Origin: Stenotrophomonas maltophilia
Lineage (GTDB): Bacteria; Pseudomonadota; Gammaproteobacteria; Xanthomonadales; Xanthomonadaceae
Direction: 5' to 3'
Assembly: GCF_002205165.1 (NCBI RefSeq)
Contig: NZ_NIVS01000052.1
Span: 1-45,694 of the forward strand
Length of the DNA stretch: 45,694 nucleotides
Shown here: positions 25,466 to 35,791 of the stretch, piece by piece
Layout: every line of letters starts with the position of its first letter
Numbering within the stretch: the stretch's first letter is position 1
Made by a program: the position numbers and the translations under genes
The notes under the pieces: model-generated
Seen by the model: only the letters and a program-made list of their open reading frames with translations
Databases searched by the model: none
Told to the model about the DNA's origin: nothing

Positions 25466-26740
25466 ATGGAACCTCTCGATACGATCAACCTGTGGATCGA
25501 ACGCGTCCGGGACCGTGCGCGCACGATCAGCTTCGGCCGCTTCCTGTGGCGCCGTTTCCTCGATGACCGCCTGTTCCAGGCGGCCGCCTCGCTGGCCTAC
25601 ACCACGGTGTTCGCGCTGGTGCCGCTGGCGATCGTCGTGTTCGGGGTGCTCTCCGCGTTCCCGGTGTTCGACCGCTGGAGCGATACCCTCAGCGACTACG
25701 TGTTCTCCAACTTCGTGCCCAACGCCGCGCGCGCGGCCGAAGGCTACCTGCGTCAGTTCTCGGCCAGCGCCGGGCAGCTGACCGCCGCCGGCTTCATCGC
25801 CCTGGTGGTGTCGTTGCTGATCACCCTCAACAGCGTGGAGGAAACCTTCAACCAGATCTGGCGGGTGAGTTCGACTCGCCCGAAGCTGACCCGTTTCCTG
25901 GTCTATTGGACCGTGCTCACCCTCGGCGCGATGCTCGCGGCGGCCTCGCTGGCGGTCTCGGCACGCGTGTTCGCGCTGCCGCTGTTCGGCACCAGCGAAG
26001 GCCGCTGGCTGGCCAACGTGTCGCTGACCGTCGCTCCGATCCTGATCGAGTTCGTGTGCATCATGCTGGTCTACCGCGTGGTGCCGCACCACACGGTCAA
26101 ATGGCGGCATGCCATCCCCGGGGCGATCCTGGCCGCGATCATGCTGGAGCTGGTGAAGTGGGGCATGGGCGCTTACCTGGGCAGCTTCCAGTCTTACCAG
26201 AAGCTTTACGGCACGGTGGCCTTCGTGCCGATCCTGCTGCTGTGGATCTACCTGTGCTGGGTGTCGGTGCTGCTGGGTGCCTCGCTCGCGTCCTCGATCG
26301 CTGCATTCCGCTACCAGCCGGCCGACCTGCGCCTGCCGGTCGGGTATGAGATCTACGGCCTGCTGCGCCTGATCGGCCGCTTCCACCAGGCGCGTGCCGA
26401 TGGCCGCAGCCTGGACGACGACGAGATCCTGCGCCTGGAGCCGATGCTGACCGACTCGCTACTGCAGACCCTGCTCTGCGACCTGGAAGCGATCCGCGTG
26501 GTCCGCCGTGACGAGCAGGGCGAGTGGCTGCTGGCACGCGACCTGGACAAACTCACCCTGGCCGACCTGTACGAGACCACGCAGATGCGGATCCCGATCA
26601 AGGAAGCCTATCTGCCGTATCGCGACGACAGCCTGGGCACGGCCTCGGTGGCCGCGCTGGACACGCTGCGCCTGCCGCTGCGCGAGCTGCTCAAACGCCG
26701 CGTCAGCGATATCTATTCGACCCCCGGAGACAAACCATGA
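25466..26740 (+). CDS. YihY/BrkB family inner membrane protein (UPF0761)
   Basis: The 424-residue protein starts MEPLDTINLW and has the family segment FLDDRLFQAAASLAYTTVFALVPLAIVVFGVLSAFP (near 30-65) with six membrane helices in the first 290 residues, then a cytoplasmic C-terminal part that may fold as a winged helix (LLRLIGRFHQARADGRSLDDDEI). Family members were once called RNase BN, which is wrong; the real role is unknown. An upstream ATG at 25427 is possible but would extend past the likely -10 box. Its TGA overlaps the ATG of the next gene. Confidence 0.9.
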   Translation: MEPLDTINLWIERVRDRARTISFGRFLWRRFLDDRLFQAAASLAYTTVFALVPLAIVVFGVLSAFPVFDRWSDTLSDYVFSNFVPNAARAAEGYLRQFSASAGQLTAAGFIALVVSLLITLNSVEETFNQIWRVSSTRPKLTRFLVYWTVLTLGAMLAAASLAVSARVFALPLFGTSEGRWLANVSLTVAPILIEFVCIMLVYRVVPHHTVKWRHAIPGAILAAIMLELVKWGMGAYLGSFQSYQKLYGTVAFVPILLLWIYLCWVSVLLGASLASSIAAFRYQPADLRLPVGYEIYGLLRLIGRFHQARADGRSLDDDEILRLEPMLTDSLLQTLLCDLEAIRVVRRDEQGEWLLARDLDKLTLADLYETTQMRIPIKEAYLPYRDDSLGTASVAALDTLRLPLRELLKRRVSDIYSTPGDKP

Positions 26741-27300
26741 CCGCCAAGCCCCTGCTGCTGGCCCTGGGCCTGCTGACGCTGGCCGCCTGCAACAAGCCCG
26801 CCGCACAAAGCGAGGCCACCGCGCCCGCCGCCCCGGCCCCGATCGATGAACCGGCCGTGCCGCCGACCGAAGCGCTGCCGGCCACCGAGCGCAAGACCGT
26901 CGAACAGCCCACGCTCAAGGCCAAGGCGCTGGATGGCACCGACTACGATCTGGCCGCGCACCGCGGCAAGTGGGTGGTGGTGAACTTCTGGGCGACCTGG
27001 TGCGCGCCGTGCCGCAAGGAAATGCCCGAGCTCTCCGCGCTGCACGCGATGCGCAATGAGATCGAAGTGGTCGGGCTGGCCTTCGAGGACATCGAGCCGG
27101 CCGAGATGAAGGCCTTCCTGGAAAAGCGTCCGGTCACCTATCCGATCGTGATCGTGGACACCTACAACCCGCCGGAAGACTTCGCGATCCCGCGCGGCCT
27201 GCCGATGACCTACCTGATCGCGCCGGACGGCAAGGTCGCCAAGGAATTCCTCGGCCCGGTCACTGCGCATGACATCGAGGCGCGGATCAAGGAAGGCTGA
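26737..27300 (+). CDS. TlpA-like thioredoxin-fold lipoprotein
   Basis: The 187-residue product has a lipoprotein signal with lipobox LTLAAC (C18), an alanine/proline-rich linker to about residue 50, and a thioredoxin domain with the active site WCAPC (C89, C92) and the cis-proline loop GLPMTYLI. It belongs to the TlpA/ResA/DsbE group of membrane-anchored periplasmic disulfide reductases. The ATG overlaps the stop of the YihY-type gene (ATGA), implying coupling. Target proteins cannot be inferred. Confidence 0.92.
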   Translation: MTAKPLLLALGLLTLAACNKPAAQSEATAPAAPAPIDEPAVPPTEALPATERKTVEQPTLKAKALDGTDYDLAAHRGKWVVVNFWATWCAPCRKEMPELSALHAMRNEIEVVGLAFEDIEPAEMKAFLEKRPVTYPIVIVDTYNPPEDFAIPRGLPMTYLIAPDGKVAKEFLGPVTAHDIEARIKEG

Positions 27301-27344
27301 GCCTCACGTCGATCCAGGCGCTGCGTGGGCAGGCCATGCAGCAC

Positions 27345-27370
27345 AGCACCCACGCATGGCCTGGACCTAA
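27345..27370 (-). repeat. REP/SMAG-like hairpin overlapping the ppk2 stop codon
   Basis: On the minus strand: TTAGGTCCAGGC-CAT-GCGTGGGTG, close to the GTAG element at 23771-23797, with the head altered to TTAG. The TAG of the head (27369-27367) is the ppk2 stop codon. Confidence 0.7.
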
Positions 27371-28146
27371 GGGACAGCGAAAGGTTCGATCGGCTTGAGC
27401 ACCCCGAAGTGCTCCTTGTGCAGCTTGCCCTTCAACGGCGGCAGCGCCAGCACCGGTTCGTCCACGCGGGTATCGGGCAGGCGATCGAGCAGGTTGCGGA
27501 TCAGGCCGAGGCGCCCGCGCTTCTGGTCGTTGAAGTCCACCAGCGTCCACGGCGCATCGTCGTTGTGCGTCGCGCGCAGCATCGCTTCGCGGCTCTCGGT
27601 GTAAGCGCTGTACTTGCTGCGCGATTTCAGGTCCACCGGCGAGAGCTTCCAGCCCTTGAGCGGATCGAGGTGGCGTTCGGCGAAACGCTTTTCCTGCTGC
27701 GCCTGGTCCACGCTGAGCCAGTACTTGAACAGCACGATGCCGTCGTCGATCAGCAGCTTCTCGAACACCGGCGCCTGCGCCAGGAAGCTGCGGTACTGCG
27801 CTTCGGTGCAGTAGCCCATCACATGCTCGACCCCGGCACGGTTGTACCAGCTGCGGTCCATCAGCACGATCTCACCGGCTGCCGGCAGGTGCGAGACGTA
27901 GCGCTGGAAATACCATTGGGTACTCTCGCGGTCGGTCGGCTTGGGCAGCGCGACCACCTTGCACTGGCGCGGGTTGAGATGCTCGGCGATGGCCTGGATC
28001 GCGCCGCCCTTGCCGGCGGTGTCGCGGCCTTCGAACAACACCAGCACGCGTTGACCGGTGTGCTGCACCCAGCGCGCCATCGCCGTCAGTTCCAGTTGCA
28101 TCGGTTCCAGCAGGGCCTGGTAGTCCTTGCGCTTGAGCTTGCCCAT
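27367..28146 (-). CDS. ppk2: Polyphosphate kinase 2
   Basis: The 259-residue kinase uses polyphosphate to phosphorylate nucleotides. It has Walker A FEGRDTAGKGG (38-48), the Walker B/lid segment LMDRSWYNRAGVEHVMG (95-111, D97), and the PPK2 ending DFNDQKRGRLGLIRNLLDRLP. The one-domain length fits class I PPK2. The ATG at 28146 gives the family start; the frame to 28221 is rejected. It lies 50 nt after the OGT-like gene in the hemA-prfA operon direction. Its TAG stop lies in a REP-like head. Confidence 0.95.
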   Translation of the reverse strand: MGKLKRKDYQALLEPMQLELTAMARWVQHTGQRVLVLFEGRDTAGKGGAIQAIAEHLNPRQCKVVALPKPTDRESTQWYFQRYVSHLPAAGEIVLMDRSWYNRAGVEHVMGYCTEAQYRSFLAQAPVFEKLLIDDGIVLFKYWLSVDQAQQEKRFAERHLDPLKGWKLSPVDLKSRSKYSAYTESREAMLRATHNDDAPWTLVDFNDQKRGRLGLIRNLLDRLPDTRVDEPVLALPPLKGKLHKEHFGVLKPIEPFAVP

Positions 28147-28196
28147 CGGCGTGCCTCGGTCATCCACAGAGAGCCCGAGCCTAGCGCAGCCGATGC

Positions 28197-29906
28197 TCAG
28201 GCGATGTGTGGGCCCTGCCAACCGCGCTCACGTGCGAGCCCCTGGACCACTGCACTGACATCGCGCGCGAAGCCGGCCATGTCGAACAGCCCGCTGTCCT
28301 CACGACGCTGGGCCAGCGTGGCGCGCGCGGCCTGCAGCGCGGCCGGGTCGTTGCCCAGGCGCACTGCGGTGGCTACGAACGCGGCGTCATCGGCCACGTT
28401 GAAATCGTGCATGCCCAGGTGATGATTCAGGCTGCCGGCCACGCGCGAGGCGAACGTCGTGCCGGGGCAGGTCAGCACCGGGCAGCCGGCCCACAGCGCA
28501 TCGGAGGCGGTGGTGTGGGCGTTGTAGGGATGCGTGTCCAGGAACAGGTCGGCGTGCTGGTAGCGCGCCAGGTATTGCGGGTGGGGCAGGCGCGGCATGA
28601 ATACCAGCCGCGCCGGATCCAGCTGCGCCTGGCGTGCCGCGCTGCGCAGGCGCGCGTCGGCATTGCCCGGGCCGGAGAGCAGCCACAGCACGCTGCCGGG
28701 CACGCCCTGCAGCACCGCAAACAAGCGCTGCACGCTGCGCGGGTTGAGCTTGTAGCTGTTGTTGAAACAGCACAGCACCACGCCCTGCGCGGGCAGGCCG
28801 CAGTCCTCACGCGAGGGCACCGGTTCCAGCACGCGGGTGTTGTCCGAAGGCTGGAACGCACGCGGCAGGCGCCGCACGTTCTCACTGAACGCCGGTTCCA
28901 GCGCGTGGGGCAGCACGAAGGCATCGGCCAGCACATGGTCGATCCACGGCGCGCCGGAGGTGCCCGGGTAGGCCAGCCAGTTGACCTGTACCGGCGCCGG
29001 CCGCATCGCCAGCACCTGCGGGGTGCCGCCGCCGCCCCAGCCGCGCAGATCGAACAACACGTCGATGCCGGTCTCGCGGATGCGCCGGGCGATGTGCTCA
29101 TGCGGTTGCGCGCTGACATCGTGCAGCGTGTTGGACGCCTGCTGCAGGCGTTGGCGGATGGGGCTGCCGTCGTCGCCGGTGAGCGCGAACAGATGCAGCT
29201 CCAACGTGGCCTGTGCGCGCAGCTGTTCGAACAGCGCTACGGTCAGCAGGCCGGTCGGATGCGCACCGAAGCCATTGGAAAGGAAGCCGACCCGCAACCT
29301 GCCGTGCGGACGCACCGCGGAAGGCGGCAACCGGGGAATGCCTTCGGCCAGCGCCGCCGCGCGCTGACGGGCGCATGCCAGCTGCTCGGCGGTGCTGCTG
29401 TCTTCGCTGAGGAAGGCGAACGGCTCGACCACGGCCTGGCCCTGGGCGACGGCCTGGCGGACCCGCGCCGACAGCCGCTCCAGATCGCGCCAGTCGCACA
29501 GGCGGCGTTGCCAGTTGAGCAGCTGCGCGGTGATATAGGGCTCGCCCGGCAGCAGGCGATGCGCGTGGCGATAGGCATCGGCCGCCGCTTCGGGCTGACC
29601 GGCGTCTTCCAGGGCGTGACCAAGCCACAGGGTGATGCCGGGATGCTGAGGCGCGCGATCGGCGGCCTGGCGCAGCAGCGTGGCCGCTTCGCCATGGCGG
29701 CCCTGCATCCAGCGCGCGCGGCCGAGCCGCGCCAGTGCCTCGGGATGGTCGCCGCGCAGCTGCAGCGCGCGCGTTGCAGCCTGTTCGCCGGCAGGCACAT
29801 CACCGGCCTCCAGCTCGGCATCGGCCAGCATCACCCAGGCAATGAAATCGGCCGGTTGCCGCTGCACGGCCTGGCGCAGCTGCAGGCGCTGCGGATCGGC
29901 ACTCAT
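28197..29906 (-). CDS. O-GlcNAc transferase (SPINDLY/OGT) family protein with TPRs
   Basis: The 569-residue protein is organised like the OGT homologue of Xanthomonas campestris: TPR-like repeats (about 1-150), then a GT41 two-lobe catalytic domain. The N-lobe has GFLSNGFGAHPTGL (H216, matching the catalytic histidine region), and WGGGGTPQVLAMRPAPVQV. The C-lobe has FNNSYKLNPRS (K386, a UDP-contacting lysine in the family), LDTHPYNAHTTASDALWAGC and CPGTTFASRVAGSL. The expected reaction transfers a sugar, probably GlcNAc, from UDP-sugar to a protein. It starts 25 nt after prfA and ends 50 nt before ppk2. Its target is unknown. No ribosome-binding site is visible at the ATG. Confidence 0.92.
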   Translation of the reverse strand: MSADPQRLQLRQAVQRQPADFIAWVMLADAELEAGDVPAGEQAATRALQLRGDHPEALARLGRARWMQGRHGEAATLLRQAADRAPQHPGITLWLGHALEDAGQPEAAADAYRHAHRLLPGEPYITAQLLNWQRRLCDWRDLERLSARVRQAVAQGQAVVEPFAFLSEDSSTAEQLACARQRAAALAEGIPRLPPSAVRPHGRLRVGFLSNGFGAHPTGLLTVALFEQLRAQATLELHLFALTGDDGSPIRQRLQQASNTLHDVSAQPHEHIARRIRETGIDVLFDLRGWGGGGTPQVLAMRPAPVQVNWLAYPGTSGAPWIDHVLADAFVLPHALEPAFSENVRRLPRAFQPSDNTRVLEPVPSREDCGLPAQGVVLCCFNNSYKLNPRSVQRLFAVLQGVPGSVLWLLSGPGNADARLRSAARQAQLDPARLVFMPRLPHPQYLARYQHADLFLDTHPYNAHTTASDALWAGCPVLTCPGTTFASRVAGSLNHHLGMHDFNVADDAAFVATAVRLGNDPAALQAARATLAQRREDSGLFDMAGFARDVSAVVQGLARERGWQGPHIA

Positions 29907-29931
29907 CGCGGCCGCGCCGGGGCGGGCATGC

Positions 29932-30994
<1,063 letters not shown>

Positions 30995-31017
<23 letters not shown>

Positions 31018-32293
31018 CGTTCCTCGCTACTTCGGTACGCACGGCAGGGTGCTGGTAACCCGGCTTGGCCGGGAACAGGCGCTCGGCGGCGCGGGTAAGT
31101 TCAGTATCGCCGCTGAGCGCGGCCGCGCGCAGGGCGGCGGTCGGCGGGTGCAGCAGGCGGTTGGTCAGGCCGTGCGCGAGCAGTTCGAGCACTTCCTCGG
31201 GGGATTTACCGTGGGCCAGCTGCTGGCGGGCCTTCTCCAGCATCTCCACGCGGGTCGCTTCGCCATAGGCGCGCAGCTGTCGCAGCGGGGCCTGGTGCAC
31301 GCTGGCCTGCAGGGTTTCCACGAACCGGGCGACCTGCAGTTCGATGATCGCTTCCGCCTCGGCCGCGGCTTCACGGCGGCTGCGGCGGTTGTCTTCGACC
31401 GCCCGCTCCAGATCGTCCACGGTGTACAGGAAGGCATCGGACAGTTCGCCCACGCCAGCCTCGATATCGCGCGGCACGGCCAGATCGAACAGCAGCATCG
31501 GCTTGTGCTTGCGCGTCTTCAGCGCGGCAGCGACGTGCGCCCGGGTGATCACCGGCTCGCGCGCGGCGGTGGCCGAGAACACCACGTCGGCTTCGCCGAG
31601 ATGACGGTCCAGTTCGCTCAGCGGCAGGGCCACGCCGCCATGCCGGCTGGCCAGCTCCTGCGCATGGGCGAGGGTGCGGTTGGCGATCAGCAGCCGGCGC
31701 ACGCGCCCTTCGCTGAGATGGCGTGCGGCCAGTTCGATGGTCTCGCCGGCGCCGACCAGCAGCACGGTGGAATCTTCCAGCCGTGCGAACGAGTTCTGCG
31801 CCAGCCGCACCGCGGTGGAGGCCACCGACACCGGGTTGGCGCCCACGCGGGTATCGGTCCGCGCGCGCTTGGCCACCGAGAAGGTCTGCTGGAACAGCCG
31901 GTCCAGGCGCTGGCCGAGCAGGCCGTGGTCGCGGGCCAGGGCCCAGGCATCCTTCACCTGGCCCAGGATCTGCGGTTCGCCCAGCACCATGGAGTCCAGC
32001 CCGGTGGCGACCCGGAACAGGTGGCGGACCGCGTCGGCGTCGGCGTGCTGATAGAGGTACCCGTGCAGCGTGCCGGCATGCGACTCCAGCCACTGCGCCA
32101 GCGCATCACCGGATTCGGCGACGGCGTACAGCTCGGTGCGGTTGCAGGTGGAGAGCAGGACCGCCTCGGCCACCTGCGGGGTATCGCGCAGCGACGCCAA
32201 TGCCTGGGGCAGGGCGTCGCCGCCAAAGGACGCGCGTTCGCGCAGTTCCACCGGCGCGGTCTGGTGATTCAGTCCGAGCACCCACAGGGTCAT
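30995..32293 (-). CDS. hemA: Glutamyl-tRNA reductase
   Basis: The 432-residue enzyme reduces Glu-tRNA to glutamate-1-semialdehyde, the first step of C5-pathway heme synthesis. The nucleophile is C50 in [11 protein letters not shown]; the NADPH motif is [16 protein letters not shown], and the C-terminal dimerisation helix spans [19 protein letters not shown] and beyond. The N-terminal [19 protein letters not shown] is typical. It heads the operon hemA-prfA-OGT-ppk2 and is divergent from the TPR-lolB-ispE unit with only 56 nt between starts. Confidence 0.98.
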
Positions 32294-32349
32294 TGTTCAG
32301 TTGCTTGCGATAAGCTGCTGGCCATTCAAGTCGTCATTTTAAGGCTCAG

Positions 32350-34047
32350 ATGCCCCCGATGCCCGCATTGATTCGCATCTCCAGCGTTCTGCTGCTGTCT
32401 TTGTTCACCGCCAACGCCCTGGCGGCCCCTCCGGCGGCCCCGGCGAAGGCCAAGGACAGCACGGCCGAGGCGATCCCCCTGGCCCCGGTCATGGCGGGCG
32501 AATTCGCCCTGCAGGCCGGCAAACTGGGCGATGCCGCACGCTGGTACCTGGAGGCGGCCGAAGCCAGTGAAGGCGACGCCGGCCTGGCCGAGCGCGCCGC
32601 CCGGATCGCCATGCTGGCCAACGATGACAAGCGTGCTGCCCGTGCGCTGGCGTTGTGGGAGCAGCGTGCGCCGCGCTCGCTGGCCATGCGCAGCAGCACC
32701 GCCGCGCTGGACATGCGCCAGAACAAGGTGAAGGCGGCCCGCACCGAGCTGCAGGCCCTGCTCAAGGATCCCGATCCCACCGCCTGGAAGTTCGCGATCG
32801 GTGCCCTGATCGGCGGCGGCAGCGATCCCAAGGTGCCCGCGCAGGTCCTGAACGAGCTGGTCGATGCCAATGCGATCCCCGACCGCCTGGAGGTCTGGCA
32901 GGAGTTCGGCCGCCTGGCGATGCGCATGGAACAGCCCGAGCTGGCCCGGCGCATGGTCGATGAAGTGGTCAAGCGCTTCCCCGATGAGCCGCGTGTGGCC
33001 CTGTTGCATGCCAGCCAGCTCAACCAGGCTGGCAAGACCGATGAGGCGCTGGTCCTGTTGAAGGGGGTGGAGCCCAGGACCACGCAGGATCCGGAGCTGC
33101 GCAACGCGGTGGCCATTTCCTACGACCTGATGGGGCAGCCCGCCGCGGCCGAGCGGGTGCTGGCGGTCGGCCCGCAGGATGTGCAGACCTACGGCATGCG
33201 CGCCTCGCTGCTGGCCAAGCAGAAGGACGACCCGGGCCTGCTGGCCCTGTATACCGAGCTCTCCGGCCAGGCGACCAAGCCGGATCCGGCCCAGCGCCTG
33301 TTGCTGGGCAAGATCGCCGAGTACCTCAAGCGCTATGACGAGGCGGTCGACTGGTACCACAGCGTGCCGGGCGGCCCGGAGCGCGATGAATCGCGCCTGC
33401 GTGCGGCCAATGCGCAGAACGAACTGGGCCGCACCGACAAGGCCCTGGCCGAAGTGCACGCGATCCAGTCCGATGCCACCGTCGACGACGATGCCCGCCG
33501 CGATGCCTATCTGCTGGAAGCCGAGCTGCGCCAGCGCGGCAACGATGATGCCGGCGAGCTCGATGCGCTGGCCCGTGGCCTGGCCGCGTATCCCGACGAG
33601 AACGCGCTGCTGTATGCCCGCGCCCTGGCCTGGGAGCGCCGCGACGACATCCCGCGTGCCGAGGCCGATCTGCGCAAGGTGCTGGTCACCGATCCGGAGA
33701 ACATCGCCGCGCTCAACGCGCTGGGCTACACCCTGGCCGACCGCACCCAGCGTTACCAGGAGGCTCTGGAACTGATCGACCGCGCGCGCGTGGCCGAGCC
33801 GGACAACGCCGCCATCGTCGACAGCTACGGCTGGGTGCTGTATCGCCTGGGCCGCACGGAAGAAGCGCTGGTGCAGCTGCGCCGCGCGTGGACCCTGGCC
33901 AAGGACCCGGAGATCGCCGCGCATGTGGGCGAGGTGCTGTGGGTATTGAACAAGAAGGACGAGGCGCGCCACTTCTTTGAAGAGGCCCGCAAGCTCGACC
34001 CGGACAACCGCGCCCTGCAGCGCGTGATCGAGAAATACGGCGTATGA
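32350..34047 (+). CDS. Exported tetratricopeptide repeat protein
   Basis: The 565-residue product has a signal peptide (ISSVLLLSLFTANALA, cleavage near 25) and is otherwise made of TPR-like helical pairs. Clear repeats are near 45-80 (GEFALQAGKLGDAARWYLEA), 390-440, and 455-560 (NIAALNALGYTLADRTQRYQEAL; AAIVDSYGWVLYRLGRTEEAL; EIAAHVGEVLWVLNKKDEAR). It is expected in the periplasm or at the outer membrane as a scaffold. Such proteins lie next to lolB in many gammaproteobacteria, and its ATGA overlap with lolB suggests a linked role in envelope assembly (inference). The ATG at 32350 has AAGG upstream; ATG 32359 is possible. Confidence 0.88.
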   Translation: MPPMPALIRISSVLLLSLFTANALAAPPAAPAKAKDSTAEAIPLAPVMAGEFALQAGKLGDAARWYLEAAEASEGDAGLAERAARIAMLANDDKRAARALALWEQRAPRSLAMRSSTAALDMRQNKVKAARTELQALLKDPDPTAWKFAIGALIGGGSDPKVPAQVLNELVDANAIPDRLEVWQEFGRLAMRMEQPELARRMVDEVVKRFPDEPRVALLHASQLNQAGKTDEALVLLKGVEPRTTQDPELRNAVAISYDLMGQPAAAERVLAVGPQDVQTYGMRASLLAKQKDDPGLLALYTELSGQATKPDPAQRLLLGKIAEYLKRYDEAVDWYHSVPGGPERDESRLRAANAQNELGRTDKALAEVHAIQSDATVDDDARRDAYLLEAELRQRGNDDAGELDALARGLAAYPDENALLYARALAWERRDDIPRAEADLRKVLVTDPENIAALNALGYTLADRTQRYQEALELIDRARVAEPDNAAIVDSYGWVLYRLGRTEEALVQLRRAWTLAKDPEIAAHVGEVLWVLNKKDEARHFFEEARKLDPDNRALQRVIEKYGV

Positions 34048-34703
34048 ATCTGCTGTCCCTGAAGGCCGCGTTGGCCGTGGCCGTCGCGTTGTCACTCTCG
34101 GCCTGTGTCTCGCTGGATGAGCGCAAGGCGCCCTCCGCCCCGACCGTGGTCGCCACCGTCTCGCCCGCAGCGCAGCAGGCCGAGGCCGAGCGCGTCGCCG
34201 CCGTGCGTGCGTCGCCGGCCTGGTCGTTCCAGGGCCGGGTCGCGATCAGCAAGGGCAAGAACGGCGGCAACGGCCGCATCGACTGGCAGCAGCAGGCCCA
34301 GGGCTACGTGGTCGAGCTCAGTGCCCCGGTCACCCGGCAGAGCTGGAAGCTGACCGGCGACAGCCATCACCAAGGCGGGCGGCTGGAAGGCCTGGAAGGC
34401 GGCACGCGCGACGGTGCCGATGCCCAGCAGGTCCTGCTGGAGGCTACCGGCTGGGATATCCCGGTCAACCAGCTCCCCGACTGGGTGCGCGGCCTGGTGG
34501 CCGACGCCGCCCCGGCCGAGCGGATCGAGCGCGACGGCGAAGGTCGTCCGCGCCGTGTGCAGCAACTGGGCTGGGAGATCCAGTATCTGGACTGGTACCC
34601 CGCCGAAGCCGGCCGCCCGGTGCTGCCGCGCAGGATCGAAGCGGTCAACGGCGATGCCAAGGTCCGCCTGGTGGTCGACAGCTGGGTGCTGGCCGGCCCA
34701 TGA
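34044..34703 (+). CDS. lolB: Outer membrane lipoprotein LolB
   Basis: The 219-residue lipoprotein accepts lipoproteins from LolA and inserts them in the outer membrane. The lipobox LSLSAC places the lipidated cysteine at 21; the mature part holds [22 protein letters not shown], typical of LolB, and ends RLVVDSW. It overlaps the TPR gene and ispE by 4 nt on each side (ATGA), so the three genes are translationally coupled. Confidence 0.95.
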   Translation: MNLLSLKAALAVAVALSLSACVSLDERKAPSAPTVVATVSPAAQQAEAERVAAVRASPAWSFQGRVAISKGKNGGNGRIDWQQQAQGYVVELSAPVTRQSWKLTGDSHHQGGRLEGLEGGTRDGADAQQVLLEATGWDIPVNQLPDWVRGLVADAAPAERIERDGEGRPRRVQQLGWEIQYLDWYPAEAGRPVLPRRIEAVNGDAKVRLVVDSWVLAGP

Positions 34704-35569
34704 GCATGCTGGAGACGGCCGACGGCTGGTCGACCTGGCCGGCCCCGGCCAAGCTGAACCTGTTCCTGCACATCACCGGGCGGCGCCCGGATGGCTACCA
34801 CCAGCTCCAGACCGTGTTCCGCCTGCTCGACTGGGGTGACCGGATCGGCCTGCGCCTGCGCGAGGACGGCCGGATCCGTCGTGAAGGCACCTCCGTGGCC
34901 GGCGTCGCCGAGGACGATGACCTGGCGGTGCGTGCCGCCCGGTTGTTGAAGCGCGCAGCGAATATCGCTCAAGGTGCTGATATCAGCGTCGAAAAGGTCG
35001 TCCCTGCGGGCGGTGGGTTCGGTGGCGGGTCGTCCGATGCCGCCACCGTCCTGCTCGCGCTCAACCGCCTCTGGAACGCCGGCCTGGACGTCGACGCGCT
35101 GGCCGCGCTGGGCCTGCAGCTGGGCGCGGACGTGCCGGTGTTCGTGCGGGGGCACAACGCCTGGGCCGACGGCGTGGGGGAACTGCTCACCCCGATCGTG
35201 CTCCCGCCGGCCTGGTTCGTGCTGGTCCACCCGGGCGTTCACGTGCCCACGCCCGCACTTTTCGCATCACCGGATTTGACGCGGGATGCCCCAGTGGCGA
35301 AAATAGCGGACTTCGCTTCCGGGTCTTTGCTCGGGAATGCGTTCGAGCCGGTCCTGCGCCGCCGCGAACCTGCCGTAGAGGCAGCGCTCGCAGCGTTGAG
35401 CAGTATCGGCCGGGCACGACTCACCGGGTCGGGAAGCGGTTGTTTCGTCGAGTTCGCCACGCGCGCTGCTGCAGAGCAGGGCCTGGCGCAATTGCCGAAG
35501 GAACTGCGGGCATGGGTGGCTGCGGGCGTGGAGCGCTCGCCACTGCTTGATGTACTCGAGCGTTACTGA
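34700..35569 (+). CDS. ispE: 4-diphosphocytidyl-2-C-methyl-D-erythritol kinase
   Basis: The 289-residue GHMP kinase phosphorylates CDP-methylerythritol in the MEP isoprenoid pathway. It opens with [22 protein letters not shown] and has the ATP-binding glycine loop [14 protein letters not shown] (102-115) and a C-terminal [12 protein letters not shown]. It starts within the lolB stop (ATGA) and is followed by tRNA-Gln 9 nt after its stop. Confidence 0.97.
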   Translation: MSMLETADGWSTWPAPAKLNLFLHITGRRPDGYHQLQTVFRLLDWGDRIGLRLREDGRIRREGTSVAGVAEDDDLAVRAARLLKRAANIAQGADISVEKVVPAGGGFGGGSSDAATVLLALNRLWNAGLDVDALAALGLQLGADVPVFVRGHNAWADGVGELLTPIVLPPAWFVLVHPGVHVPTPALFASPDLTRDAPVAKIADFASGSLLGNAFEPVLRRREPAVEAALAALSSIGRARLTGSGSGCFVEFATRAAAEQGLAQLPKELRAWVAAGVERSPLLDVLERY

Positions 35570-35578
35570 TTTTGATGC

Positions 35579-35655
35579 AGGGGCGTCGCCAAGAGGCCCA
35601 AGGCACCAGGTTTTGATCCTGGCATTCGGAGGTTCGAATCCTCCCGCCCCTGCCA
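35579..35655 (+). tRNA. tRNA-Gln (anticodon TTG)
   Basis: The acceptor arms AGGGGCG (35579-35585) and CGCCCCT (35645-35651) pair fully and the gene encodes CCA (35653-35655). The anticodon stem CCAGG/CCTGG encloses TTTTGAT with anticodon TTG at 35613-35615. The TPsiC arm contains GGTTCGAATCC. The position between ispE and prs is conserved in related genomes. Confidence 0.97.
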
Positions 35656-35791
35656 CTAGCGGATATCTGCCGCGACTCCATGCGCATGTCTGCGCGGGCG
35701 CGGTGCATACGCCGCGGTGTTGTCACCGCAGACACCTCCGGGTGCCGGCGGCCCAGTTCTCCGCCAATCGCTCCCGCCCGAGACCGTCATG

